NCBI GenBank assembly: GCA_945873145.1
Contig: CAMCBZ010000007.1
Span: forward strand, 1 to 64,000
DNA length: 64,000 nucleotides
Source: an uncultured Prevotella sp.
GTDB taxonomy: Bacteria > Bacteroidota > Bacteroidia > Bacteroidales > Bacteroidaceae
Direction: 5' to 3'
Both the position numbers and the translations under genes were made by a program. Every line of letters begins with the position of its first letter. Positions within the stretch are counted from its first letter, which is position 1. Below, piece after piece: positions 57,454 to 64,000 of this stretch. The notes beneath the pieces were generated by a model that saw only the letters and a list, made by a program, of their open reading frames with translations, made no database searches and was not told the DNA's origin.

Positions 57454-58341
57454 TTACAGTCTAAGTCCTTTGAGGATGTCAGCCATCTTCTGCTTGGTTT
57501 CGATGTTGGTCGGTACGAGCGGCAGACGGAGCACGTTCTCGATCATGCCCATGTCGTTGAGCAGTGCTTTCACGCCGGCCGGGTTGCCGTCGACAAAGAG
57601 CAGGGAGTAAAGCTCGGTGAACTTATGATGGATCTTGCGGGCGGGCTCATACTCGCCGTTGAACTCCAGGCGGATCATGCGGGAGAACTCCTTGGGAAGT
57701 GCATTGCCGATGACAGAGATCACGCCGGCAGCTCCGCTGGCAACCATCGAGAACGTCAGCGCATCGTCGCCACTGATGACGTCGAAGTTGTCGGGCTTGT
57801 TCTTGATGATCTCGTCGACCTGCTCCAGACTGCCGCTGGCTTCCTTCACAGCTACGATGTTGGGGCAGTCCTTAGCCAGACGCACCGTCGTGGCGGCCTT
57901 CATGTTCACGCCCGTGCGACCGGGGACATTATAGAGAACGAGGGGCAGTGGGCTTTCGGCGGCAATGGCTTTGAAGTGCTGATAGAGTCCCTCCTGTGAT
58001 GGTTTGTTGTAGTAAGGGCAGATGCTCAGGATGCCACTGATGCCACTCCAGTCGGTTTGTTTCATCTCTTCGATGACAGCTGCAGTGTTGTTGCCGCCAC
58101 AATATTTCAGGATAGGCACGCGTCCCTGGTTCACACGTTTCACCACTTCCGTGATCTTGTCCTTTTCCTCTTTCGTCAGACAAGGGGCTTCGGCCGTTGT
58201 TGCGAGAATGCACAGAAAGTCGGCACCATTGTCGAGCTGATAAGCCACCAGCTTCTCGAGTGCAGGATAATCCACTTCTCCCTGAGGAGTGAAAGGAGTG
58301 ATGAGGGCGATGCCCAGACCTTTGAAAATATTGTTTGCCAT
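57454..58341 (-). CDS. dapA: 4-hydroxy-tetrahydrodipicolinate synthase
   Basis: 295 residues, normal length. The Schiff-base lysine is Lys166 (AVKEASG), the catalytic Tyr is Tyr137 (YNVPGRTG), and YYNKPSQEG is conserved. The pyruvate-binding motif usually written GTTGE reads ATTAE (47-51) here, with both glycines changed to alanine; this is seen in some Bacteroidota DapA. It makes the first committed intermediate of lysine and diaminopimelate. Confidence 0.93.
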   Translation of the reverse strand: MANNIFKGLGIALITPFTPQGEVDYPALEKLVAYQLDNGADFLCILATTAEAPCLTKEEKDKITEVVKRVNQGRVPILKYCGGNNTAAVIEEMKQTDWSGISGILSICPYYNKPSQEGLYQHFKAIAAESPLPLVLYNVPGRTGVNMKAATTVRLAKDCPNIVAVKEASGSLEQVDEIIKNKPDNFDVISGDDALTFSMVASGAAGVISVIGNALPKEFSRMIRLEFNGEYEPARKIHHKFTELYSLLFVDGNPAGVKALLNDMGMIENVLRLPLVPTNIETKQKMADILKGLRL

Positions 58342-58393
58342 AACAAATAGTTGTTGTTTGTTGCTTAATGACGATATTGCTACAATCTTTTTG

Positions 58394-58401
58394 CAAAGTT
58401 A
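58394..58401 (-). promoter_or_regulatory. -7 box TAACTTTG of dapA
   Basis: A perfect TAnnTTTG match 52 bases upstream of the ATG. Confidence 0.65.
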
Positions 58402-58587
58402 CGCTTTTTTCTTCATATTGCAAAGGAAAAAGTCTAATCCTTTATAGTTTGTTTGCTGATTTCGTTGAGTTTCATTAAGCATACAGGTCAATATGATGAT
58501 GGCATGAGGTTCGCATACTCGTGTTTGTATTGAATGGTATAGGCAATTATTTTTGTGCTGAATGCCACCCACCTTAAATATTTGTTG

Positions 58588-58595
58588 TAACTTTG
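58588..58595 (+). promoter_or_regulatory. -7 box TAACTTTG of the EamA-type gene
   Basis: A perfect TAnnTTTG match 48 bases before the ATG at 58644. Confidence 0.6.
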
Positions 58596-58643
58596 CAGTA
58601 TATTTGAGAGAATATACAATATTAAGTAATAGAATTCATCCCC

Positions 58644-59561
58644 ATGTGGTTGTTTTTAGCTTTTATGTCTGCTGCCCTGCTGGGCTTCTACGACTCGTTT
58701 AAGAAAAAGTCGCTCAATGGCAACGCCGTGATCCCTGTGCTGTTTCTCAACACTGTCTTCTCGTCGCTTATCTTCCTGCCGTTCATCATCCTTTCGGCTA
58801 CGACCTCCTGCCTTGACGGAAGTATCTTTCATGTGGCCACAGGTGGCTGGGAGATGCATAAATATATCGTTCTGAAGAGCTTCATTGTTCTCTCCAGTTG
58901 GATCTTCGGCTACTTCGGTATGAAGCACCTGCCACTGACAATCGTGGGTCCGATCAATGCCACACGGCCGGTGATGGTGCTCGTGGGTGCTATGCTCGTC
59001 TATGGCGAACAGCTCAACGTGTGGCAGTGGATCGGTGTGCTGTTGGCAGTGGCGTCTTTCCTGATGCTGAGTCGCTCGGGACGGCGTGAGGGTATCGACT
59101 TTAAGCATAACCGATGGATATGGGCGATTGTACTCGCTGCTGTCTTGGGAGCTGTCAGCGGACTCTATGACAAATATCTGATGGCAGCGCCGGAGGCCGG
59201 TGGCATCGGCATCGACCGCATGGCCGTGCAATCGTGGTACAACATCTATCAGATGGGGCTGATGCTCGTCATGCTGCTCTTGCTGTGGTGGCCTTCCCAC
59301 AAGAAGACCACACCATTTCGCTGGCATTGGTCGATCATTGGCATCAGCGTCTTTCTCTGTGCTGCTGACTTTGTCTACTTCTATGCATTGAGTCTGCCGG
59401 GCGCGATGATCTCCATTGTGTCGATGATCCGTCGTGGCAGTGTGCTCGTAAGTTTTCTCTTTGGCGCTCTTGTCTTCCATGAGCATAACCTCAAGGCCAA
59501 GGCACTTGATCTGGCTCTCGTACTGCTTGGCATGGTATTCCTCTATATCGGCAGCAAGTAG
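58644..59561 (+). CDS. EamA/DMT-family membrane transporter
   Basis: 305 residues with ten hydrophobic helices in two repeats of five, each closing with the EamA pattern (first half LPLTIVGPINATRPVMVLVGAMLVYGEQLNVWQWIGVLLAVASFLML; second half SIVSMIRRGSVLVSFLFGALVFHEHNLKAKALDLALVLLGMVFLYIG). It is a drug/metabolite exporter type; the cargo is unknown. Confidence 0.87.
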   Translation: MWLFLAFMSAALLGFYDSFKKKSLNGNAVIPVLFLNTVFSSLIFLPFIILSATTSCLDGSIFHVATGGWEMHKYIVLKSFIVLSSWIFGYFGMKHLPLTIVGPINATRPVMVLVGAMLVYGEQLNVWQWIGVLLAVASFLMLSRSGRREGIDFKHNRWIWAIVLAAVLGAVSGLYDKYLMAAPEAGGIGIDRMAVQSWYNIYQMGLMLVMLLLLWWPSHKKTTPFRWHWSIIGISVFLCAADFVYFYALSLPGAMISIVSMIRRGSVLVSFLFGALVFHEHNLKAKALDLALVLLGMVFLYIGSK

Positions 59562-59582
59562 ACCTTTGACTAAGCGAAGGAT

Positions 59583-60311
59583 TTAGTATACGATGTCCCA
59601 AAGAAACAAACCGTGAGCAGGCATCGACTCGCCGGCATCGGAGCGAGTACCTGTGGCCACTACCTCGTGGAACTGCTGCAGTGTCATGCGGTGACGCCCT
59701 ACCTCGAAGAGCGTACCCACCACAGCCCGCACCATGTTGCGGAGAAAGCGGTTGGCGGCAATCTCGAAATACCACGTTGTCGGTGACGTGCTTACCCATT
59801 GGGCTGTGGTGACCTGACAGAGCGTTGTCTTGTTGTCAGCACCGGCCTTGCAGAATGCTTTGAAGTCGTCCTGTGTGGTGAGCCATAGAGCGGCCTCGTT
59901 CATCATCTCGAAATCGAGTTTCCAGTGAGTCTCTACAGAGTAGTGACGAAGGAAAGGATCGCGCTGGGTGTGGATGAAATAGCGGTAGGTGCGTCGTTTG
60001 GCCGAGAAGCGCGCGTGCATGTCCTCGCTGACGCGCTCGGCACGCCCGCAGCTGATGTCGCGTGGCAGTATGCGGTTGAGGCGGTAACAGAGTTGGTCAG
60101 TGTCAAGCTCTTTGTCGATGTCGAAGTGACAAACCATTGTACGGGCATGGACACCGGCGTCTGTACGTCCGGCTCCGGTCACGGCAATCGGTTGGCTGAG
60201 CAATGTGCTCAGACACTGCTGTACCTTCTCCTGAACCGACATGCCGTTGGGCTGTATTTGCCAGCCATGGTAGGCCGTGCCGTCGAAGCTCAGCCAAAGG
60301 AATATTCTCAT
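59583..60311 (-). CDS. truA: tRNA pseudouridine synthase A
   Basis: 242 residues. The catalytic aspartate is in GAGRTDAGVHA. FRLSYDGTAYHGWQ-like FLWLSFDGTAYHGWQ opens the protein, and NRFLRNMVRAVVGTL is the second conserved motif. It makes pseudouridine at positions 38-40 in the anticodon stem of tRNA. It follows the PP2C-like gene by 19 bases on the same strand. Confidence 0.95.
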   Translation of the reverse strand: MRIFLWLSFDGTAYHGWQIQPNGMSVQEKVQQCLSTLLSQPIAVTGAGRTDAGVHARTMVCHFDIDKELDTDQLCYRLNRILPRDISCGRAERVSEDMHARFSAKRRTYRYFIHTQRDPFLRHYSVETHWKLDFEMMNEAALWLTTQDDFKAFCKAGADNKTTLCQVTTAQWVSTSPTTWYFEIAANRFLRNMVRAVVGTLFEVGRHRMTLQQFHEVVATGTRSDAGESMPAHGLFLWDIVY

Positions 60312-60330
60312 ATTATATTGTTTTCTTAAT

Positions 60331-61239
60331 CTAAATCTGATTATTTGCTTTATCTAAATCTGACGATTTGCTTAAACCAAATCTAATCAATGCCCGATCG
60401 TCAAAAGACACATTGCCCAGCATAAGTCCTTTGGTGGCTTTGAACGTGTAGATGTTATAGGGGTCGTTGGCTAACTGCTCACAGAGGGCAGCTTCACTGT
60501 CTTTTAGTGTTGGGCGGAGAAAAGGATAGCCGTCGCTCGCCAACACGATGTCGTGAGGCTCGTCTTGTCTCAATGGGATCACCTTGACGCCCGGCATGAA
60601 GATGTCGAAGCCGTCGATGACAGCATAGGTGCGGTTCTCGCCTTGCATGCTCGCGATGAGCTTCGGGAGAATGGCGTCACGGGCATAGTCGTGGACGATT
60701 CGCCCGTCCTTTACCATGCCGGGATGCTCTGTCAGCAGGGTAGGGAAGAGACGGCTGCGCTCCTCGGCAATCGTTGCTTCCGATGGCTTGTCATTGGTGT
60801 ATAGTTGTCCGTCGACCATGCACTGGCAGTCGCCGATCATCCAAATTTCCTTTCGCAGAAGACTACAGACCACAGCGCTGGCGCACAGCCGTTGCTCGGG
60901 TGAGCGTTGAGGCTGTGAGTCATCCAATGGATAAGCCTGATGGATGACTTGTGTGACACGGGTGCAGAACTCGGTGACACTCAGCGAGGCAGGAGCTTGG
61001 CGCAGAAAGTCGCTAATGAGCGTCATGGCATAACGTCCATTGCGCATGGTCGGATGGTAATGTTTTGGCGTCTTGCTCGTACTGCCGTCGATGACAGCGA
61101 TATAGTTGTCCGTCACTACGATGCCATCTTCACACGTTGCCGGCGAGTGCTTGCCGGTGAGCGCTTGCTCAATGACGACGGCCCTTGAACTTGCCGTTGG
61201 AGGTGAAGTTAGGGTTGAACGATTTCCGTTTGTCGCCAT
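60331..61239 (-). CDS. PP2C-like phosphatase domain protein
   Basis: 302 residues if started at the ATG at 61237-61239. PP2C-type motifs: CEDGIVVTDNYIAVIDGSTSK (metal Asp), ASAVVCSLLRKEIWMIGDCQCMV and DIVLASDGYPFL. The domain itself starts at about residue 20 (VVIEQALTGKHSP), just where the upstream radical SAM gene ends. The frame stays open for 92 more codons upstream, inside that gene, with a Thr/Lys/Glu-rich sequence that looks like a shadow. An ATT start at 61173 would avoid the overlap, so the true start is unsure. The target is unknown. Confidence 0.75.
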   Translation of the reverse strand: MATNGNRSTLTSPPTASSRAVVIEQALTGKHSPATCEDGIVVTDNYIAVIDGSTSKTPKHYHPTMRNGRYAMTLISDFLRQAPASLSVTEFCTRVTQVIHQAYPLDDSQPQRSPEQRLCASAVVCSLLRKEIWMIGDCQCMVDGQLYTNDKPSEATIAEERSRLFPTLLTEHPGMVKDGRIVHDYARDAILPKLIASMQGENRTYAVIDGFDIFMPGVKVIPLRQDEPHDIVLASDGYPFLRPTLKDSEAALCEQLANDPYNIYTFKATKGLMLGNVSFDDRALIRFGLSKSSDLDKANNQI

Positions 61240-63340
61240 TGCGTTGATCGTTGTTTCGCTTGTCGCCATAATGTTTGTTGCCGTTTTGTCTTTCGTCGTT
61301 TCTTCTGCCAGCGTAAGGCTTGTCGTCGAATTTTCTTCTATCGTAAGGCTTGTCGTCGAATCTTCTTTCCCCATTGACTTTCGCACTATAGGCTTGTCTG
61401 TCGTCGTGATCTCTTTGGTTGCGGTCTCTTCTTCCGTTTGGCTGATGAGCGGCTTTCTCGGGTGTACTGCCGATGGCCTTGCTGTCGTAATGAACATGAC
61501 CATGGAAAGGAGCACCGTTGTAGAGCTTCTTGATCAAGTCGGGGCGTCCGATGCGGCGCAACTCACGCTCTATGCCCTGCCGCTCCTCGGGTTTATACCA
61601 GAAGAAGAACTGCCGCTGCGCCAGCTTCTCACGTGGTGTCTTGGCAGAGAAGACCTGTTCAAGTGTGTAGGGGTCGTAACCCGTATACCACGTCTCGGTG
61701 CTGACGGTCATCGGCGTGGGCGTGAAGTCCTGCACCTGCTCAAGGTGGAAGTCCAGGTCTTTGGTGATGACTGCGAGCTCGGCCATGTCCTCTTCCTGAC
61801 AGCCAGGATGACTACTTATAAAGTAAGGTATGATCTGCTCTTTCAGTCCCTCCTCCTTATTGATGCGGTCGAAGATGCGCTTAAACTCATAGAACTGTTC
61901 AAACGACGGCTTACGCATGAGCTTGAGCACCCGATCGGAGGTATGTTCGGGAGCCACCTTCAGGCGGCCGCTGACATGGCGTGTGATGAGCTCTCGGGTA
62001 TATTGTCTGGCGGCTTCGTTGGCCTTCTCATCCTTACTCTTATAGAGCAGGAGGTCATAGCGCACACCGCTGCCGATGAAGCTCTTCTTCACGCCGGGCA
62101 ATGCGTCGACGGCATGGTAGATGTCAAGCAGACGGGAGAGATCCGTGTTGAGGTTGGGACAGATCTGTGGGTTGATGCACGACGGCCGCTTGCAGTGCTC
62201 ACAGGCTTTCTTGTTGCGTCCGCCCATGCCATACATGTTGGCAGACGGACCGCCGAGATCAGAGATATAGCCTTTAAAACCGTCCATGGCAATGACCTGA
62301 CGGGCTTCGCGGAGGATGCTCTCCTTGGAACGGCAAGCGATGAACTTGCCCTGATGGGCCGAGATGGTGCAGAAGGCGCAGCCGCCGAAACAGCCGCGAT
62401 GGAGATTGATCGAGAACTTGATCATCTCGTAGGCCGGTATTGTCTTGCCCTTGTATTTGGGATGAGGCAGACGCGTGTAGGGCAGGTCATAAGCCTCGTC
62501 CACCTCTTCCGTTGTCAGAGGAGGATAGGGAGGATTGACGACAGCGAACTTGCCGTCGACAGCCTGCAGCAGTCGCTGGGCGTGCATCTTGTTTGACTCT
62601 TCCTCGATATGACGGAAGTTCTCGGCCTCAGCTTTCTTGCTTTGCAAACACTCCTCGTGAGAGTGGAGTACAATGTCGTCGTCGCTGATGCCCCCAGGGA
62701 TGTCTTCCTGTTTGCAGAGATAGACAGTCTGCGGGATGTCACGGATGTCCTTGATGTTGCGTCCCTCTTCGATCTCGCGGCAGAGCTGGATAGTGTTCTT
62801 CTCGCCCATGCCATAGAGGATCATGTCGGCACCGCTGTCGCAGAGAATGCATTTCATCAACCGGTCCTGCCAATAGTCGTAGTGCGTGAGTCGTCGCATA
62901 GATGCCTCGATGCCGCCTAAGACCACGGGCACGTCGGGGAAGAGCTGCTTCAAGATCTTGGTGTAGACGATGCTGGGATAGTCCGGCCGCATGTCATGGC
63001 GGGCATCAGGACTGTAGGCATCGTCGTGGCGCATGCGCCGGTTGGCCGTGTAGCGGTTGACCATAGAGTCCATGGCACCGGCCGACACAGCAAAGAAGAG
63101 CCGTGGGCGTCCGAGTTTCTTGAAGTCGCGGTAGTCGCCATGCCAGTCGGGCTGAGGTACGATCGCCACTTTATAGCCCTTTGCCTCAAGGAGCCGGCCG
63201 ATGACAGCCGCGCCAAACGAAGGATGGTCGACATAGGCATCGCCGGAAAAGAGAATCACGTCGAGCTCATCCCACCCGCGCAACTCGCATTCCTTGCGGG
63301 TGGTGGGAAGGAAGTCTGTCAGCTGATATTTCTGCGTCAT
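61169..63340 (-). CDS. YgiQ-family (UPF0313) radical SAM protein
   Basis: 723 residues. An N-terminal cobalamin-binding-like domain (about 20-200, VILFSGDAYVDHPSFGAAVIGRLLEAKGYKVAIV) precedes the radical SAM core with HRGCFGGCAFCTIS (C-x3-C-x2-C). The C-terminal family domain (FTPTPMTVSTETWYTGYDPYTL) is complete. From about residue 625 a disordered tail rich in Arg, Asp, Lys and Asn follows (repeats of F/Y-DDKPYD and GDKRN), likely to bind RNA or another acidic partner. The reaction of this family is unknown. Confidence 0.92.
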   Translation of the reverse strand: MTQKYQLTDFLPTTRKECELRGWDELDVILFSGDAYVDHPSFGAAVIGRLLEAKGYKVAIVPQPDWHGDYRDFKKLGRPRLFFAVSAGAMDSMVNRYTANRRMRHDDAYSPDARHDMRPDYPSIVYTKILKQLFPDVPVVLGGIEASMRRLTHYDYWQDRLMKCILCDSGADMILYGMGEKNTIQLCREIEEGRNIKDIRDIPQTVYLCKQEDIPGGISDDDIVLHSHEECLQSKKAEAENFRHIEEESNKMHAQRLLQAVDGKFAVVNPPYPPLTTEEVDEAYDLPYTRLPHPKYKGKTIPAYEMIKFSINLHRGCFGGCAFCTISAHQGKFIACRSKESILREARQVIAMDGFKGYISDLGGPSANMYGMGGRNKKACEHCKRPSCINPQICPNLNTDLSRLLDIYHAVDALPGVKKSFIGSGVRYDLLLYKSKDEKANEAARQYTRELITRHVSGRLKVAPEHTSDRVLKLMRKPSFEQFYEFKRIFDRINKEEGLKEQIIPYFISSHPGCQEEDMAELAVITKDLDFHLEQVQDFTPTPMTVSTETWYTGYDPYTLEQVFSAKTPREKLAQRQFFFWYKPEERQGIERELRRIGRPDLIKKLYNGAPFHGHVHYDSKAIGSTPEKAAHQPNGRRDRNQRDHDDRQAYSAKVNGERRFDDKPYDRRKFDDKPYAGRRNDERQNGNKHYGDKRNNDQRNGDKRKSFNPNFTSNGKFKGRRH

Positions 63341-63367
63341 ATCGGAATTATGTGTCAGAGCTGTTGT

Positions 63368-63700
63368 TTAGTCGTTGACGTTTTGTGGGTCGTTGTCGTC
63401 TTCTGTTGGTTGGGCAGCTTTCCACTGCTTGTAGGCATCGACAAGCTGCTGGAGGCCAAAGGCCTTCATGTTGTTGTTGTAAATGACATCCAGGCAGAGG
63501 TCGAGCAGGTCGTTGTCCTTCACGGTCTCAGACTCCAACATTGAGCGCACGTTGAACTTCAACTTGTCCAAGACGGGCTCGTCGATGATGCCGTTGCTGT
63601 CTACGAGGTTGTCCAAAAGAGAATATTTCTCAATGGTCTGAAGATGTTTCTCGCTGATCTCGATACTCCGGGTGCCGGAATGGTTTGCTTGTATTTTCAT
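63368..63700 (-). CDS. conserved hypothetical protein
   Basis: 110 residues, acidic and mostly helical (EKHLQTIEKYSLLDNLVDSNGIIDEPVLDKLKFNVRSML; LLDLCLDVIYNNNMKAFGLQQLVDAYKQW). There is no signal peptide, membrane segment or known motif. It sits 27 bases upstream of the radical SAM gene on the same strand, so the two are probably cotranscribed. Confidence 0.7.
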   Translation of the reverse strand: MKIQANHSGTRSIEISEKHLQTIEKYSLLDNLVDSNGIIDEPVLDKLKFNVRSMLESETVKDNDLLDLCLDVIYNNNMKAFGLQQLVDAYKQWKAAQPTEDDNDPQNVND

Positions 63701-63749
63701 AATGTATTGTTTTGAAATTAACTTCTTTATAGAGTGATGGTTATGTTGT

Positions 63750-64000
63750 TTACTTCAACAGGAAGTTCAGTATGCCGGTCATCAAGCGTCGCTGCATGTT
63801 CTTATCGGTGATACATTCAAAGGGGAAGGCCATTGTGAAGCTACGGTAGTCGTTGCCTTTGTAGGCTACGGCAGCAGAGTAGCCATTGTTGTACTGCATG
63901 GCGCAGACGGCTCCATCAGCAGGCTGGAGAATGTCGGCACGTGTGGCTGCATAGTGGTCGGCGTTGGGAATGCGATAGAAGTCGAAGTTCTGTTGCAGGC
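63750..64000 (-). CDS. C-terminal part of a protein of unknown function
   Basis: 82 codons plus a stop (63750-63752) are in the window; the start lies beyond the right edge. The visible part has NADHYAATRADILQPADGAVCAMQYNNGYSAAVAYKGNDYRSFTMAFPFECITD and ends NMQRRLMTGILNFLLK. The MAFPFE-type ending resembles the C-termini of large secreted Bacteroidota proteins of the golvesin/xanthan-lyase group. This is a weak match. It precedes the hypothetical gene at 63700 by 49 bases. Confidence 0.6.
   Translation of the reverse strand, partial: LQQNFDFYRIPNADHYAATRADILQPADGAVCAMQYNNGYSAAVAYKGNDYRSFTMAFPFECITDKNMQRRLMTGILNFLLK

Larger units (their letters stand above)
58342..58643. other. 302-base divergent intergenic region
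   Basis: It holds a minus-strand TAACTTTG box (58394-58401) for dapA and a plus-strand TAACTTTG box (58588-58595) for the transporter gene. The middle (58410-58580) shows no gene or clear structure. Confidence 0.65.

Noticed and set aside
57454..58341. DapA paralogue such as N-acetylneuraminate lyase
   Set aside because: The motif changes at 47-51 raised the question, but the lysine, tyrosine and overall pattern fit DapA, and no sialic-acid genes lie nearby.
61106..62596. 496-codon plus-strand open frame opposite the radical SAM gene
   Set aside because: Antisense shadow with a Val/Leu-rich composition; no start signal or promoter.

Overview
The window looks like the chromosome of a gut or oral Bacteroidota, most likely Prevotella or a close relative. 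The grounds are a SusC/SusD locus, many TAnnTTTG-type -7 boxes, a short primary sigma factor without region 1.1, weak Shine-Dalgarno signals, and families such as DUF4421, DUF1460, DUF5689, Wzi and FimB/Mfa2. The species call is an inference from gene content; no rRNA or tRNA gene was seen.

Layout. 1-767: the first ten codons of an AAA-ATPase/PD-(D/E)XK-type gene, then a dense array of nested palindromes. 768-13920: a polysaccharide utilisation locus for beta-1,4-galactan (GH2, GH53, SusE, SusD, SusC on one strand), with a divergent membrane regulator that has Reg_prop and AraC parts but a decayed kinase and no receiver. 13971-20118: mixed housekeeping and envelope genes. 20203-26078: a secreted EEP nuclease divergent from a TonB receptor and two lipoproteins built of OB-fold-like modules, possibly a nucleic-acid scavenging system. 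26176-43572: the most striking part, a sulfur block. It holds a ThiS-like carrier, a ThiF-like E1, a JAMM peptidase, a sulfite reductase fused to a TusA domain, a siroheme synthase, cysD, cysN and cysH, Pst-like transporter genes split over three transcripts, and a TonB/Fec-type uptake set. 43721-64000: an acyl-CoA ligase, a fimbrillin-like lipoprotein, rpoD, a MacAB-TolC-type efflux operon, a three-gene envelope operon, dapA, truA, a YgiQ-type radical SAM protein and others.

The sulfur block is tied together by DNA. Five promoters (thiS, cysD, pstB, pstS and the TonB receptor) each carry an 18-bp box of the form ATACC-N8-GGTAT. In every case exactly 22 bases separate the box from the -7 element. 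A second conserved box lies at the middle of each array. This suggests one activator for sulfate activation and reduction, a protein-thiocarboxylate sulfur carrier, a Pst-type anion importer (candidate sulfate importer) and an outer-membrane receptor. The whole would form a channelled path: sulfate, APS, sulfite, then sulfide or TusA persulfide, then carrier thiocarboxylate.

Other points: heptamer repeats start at the stop codons of four upstream genes inside operons; a two-hairpin module occurs twice with compensating base changes; and four tandem 22-bp palindromes lie upstream of rpoD.
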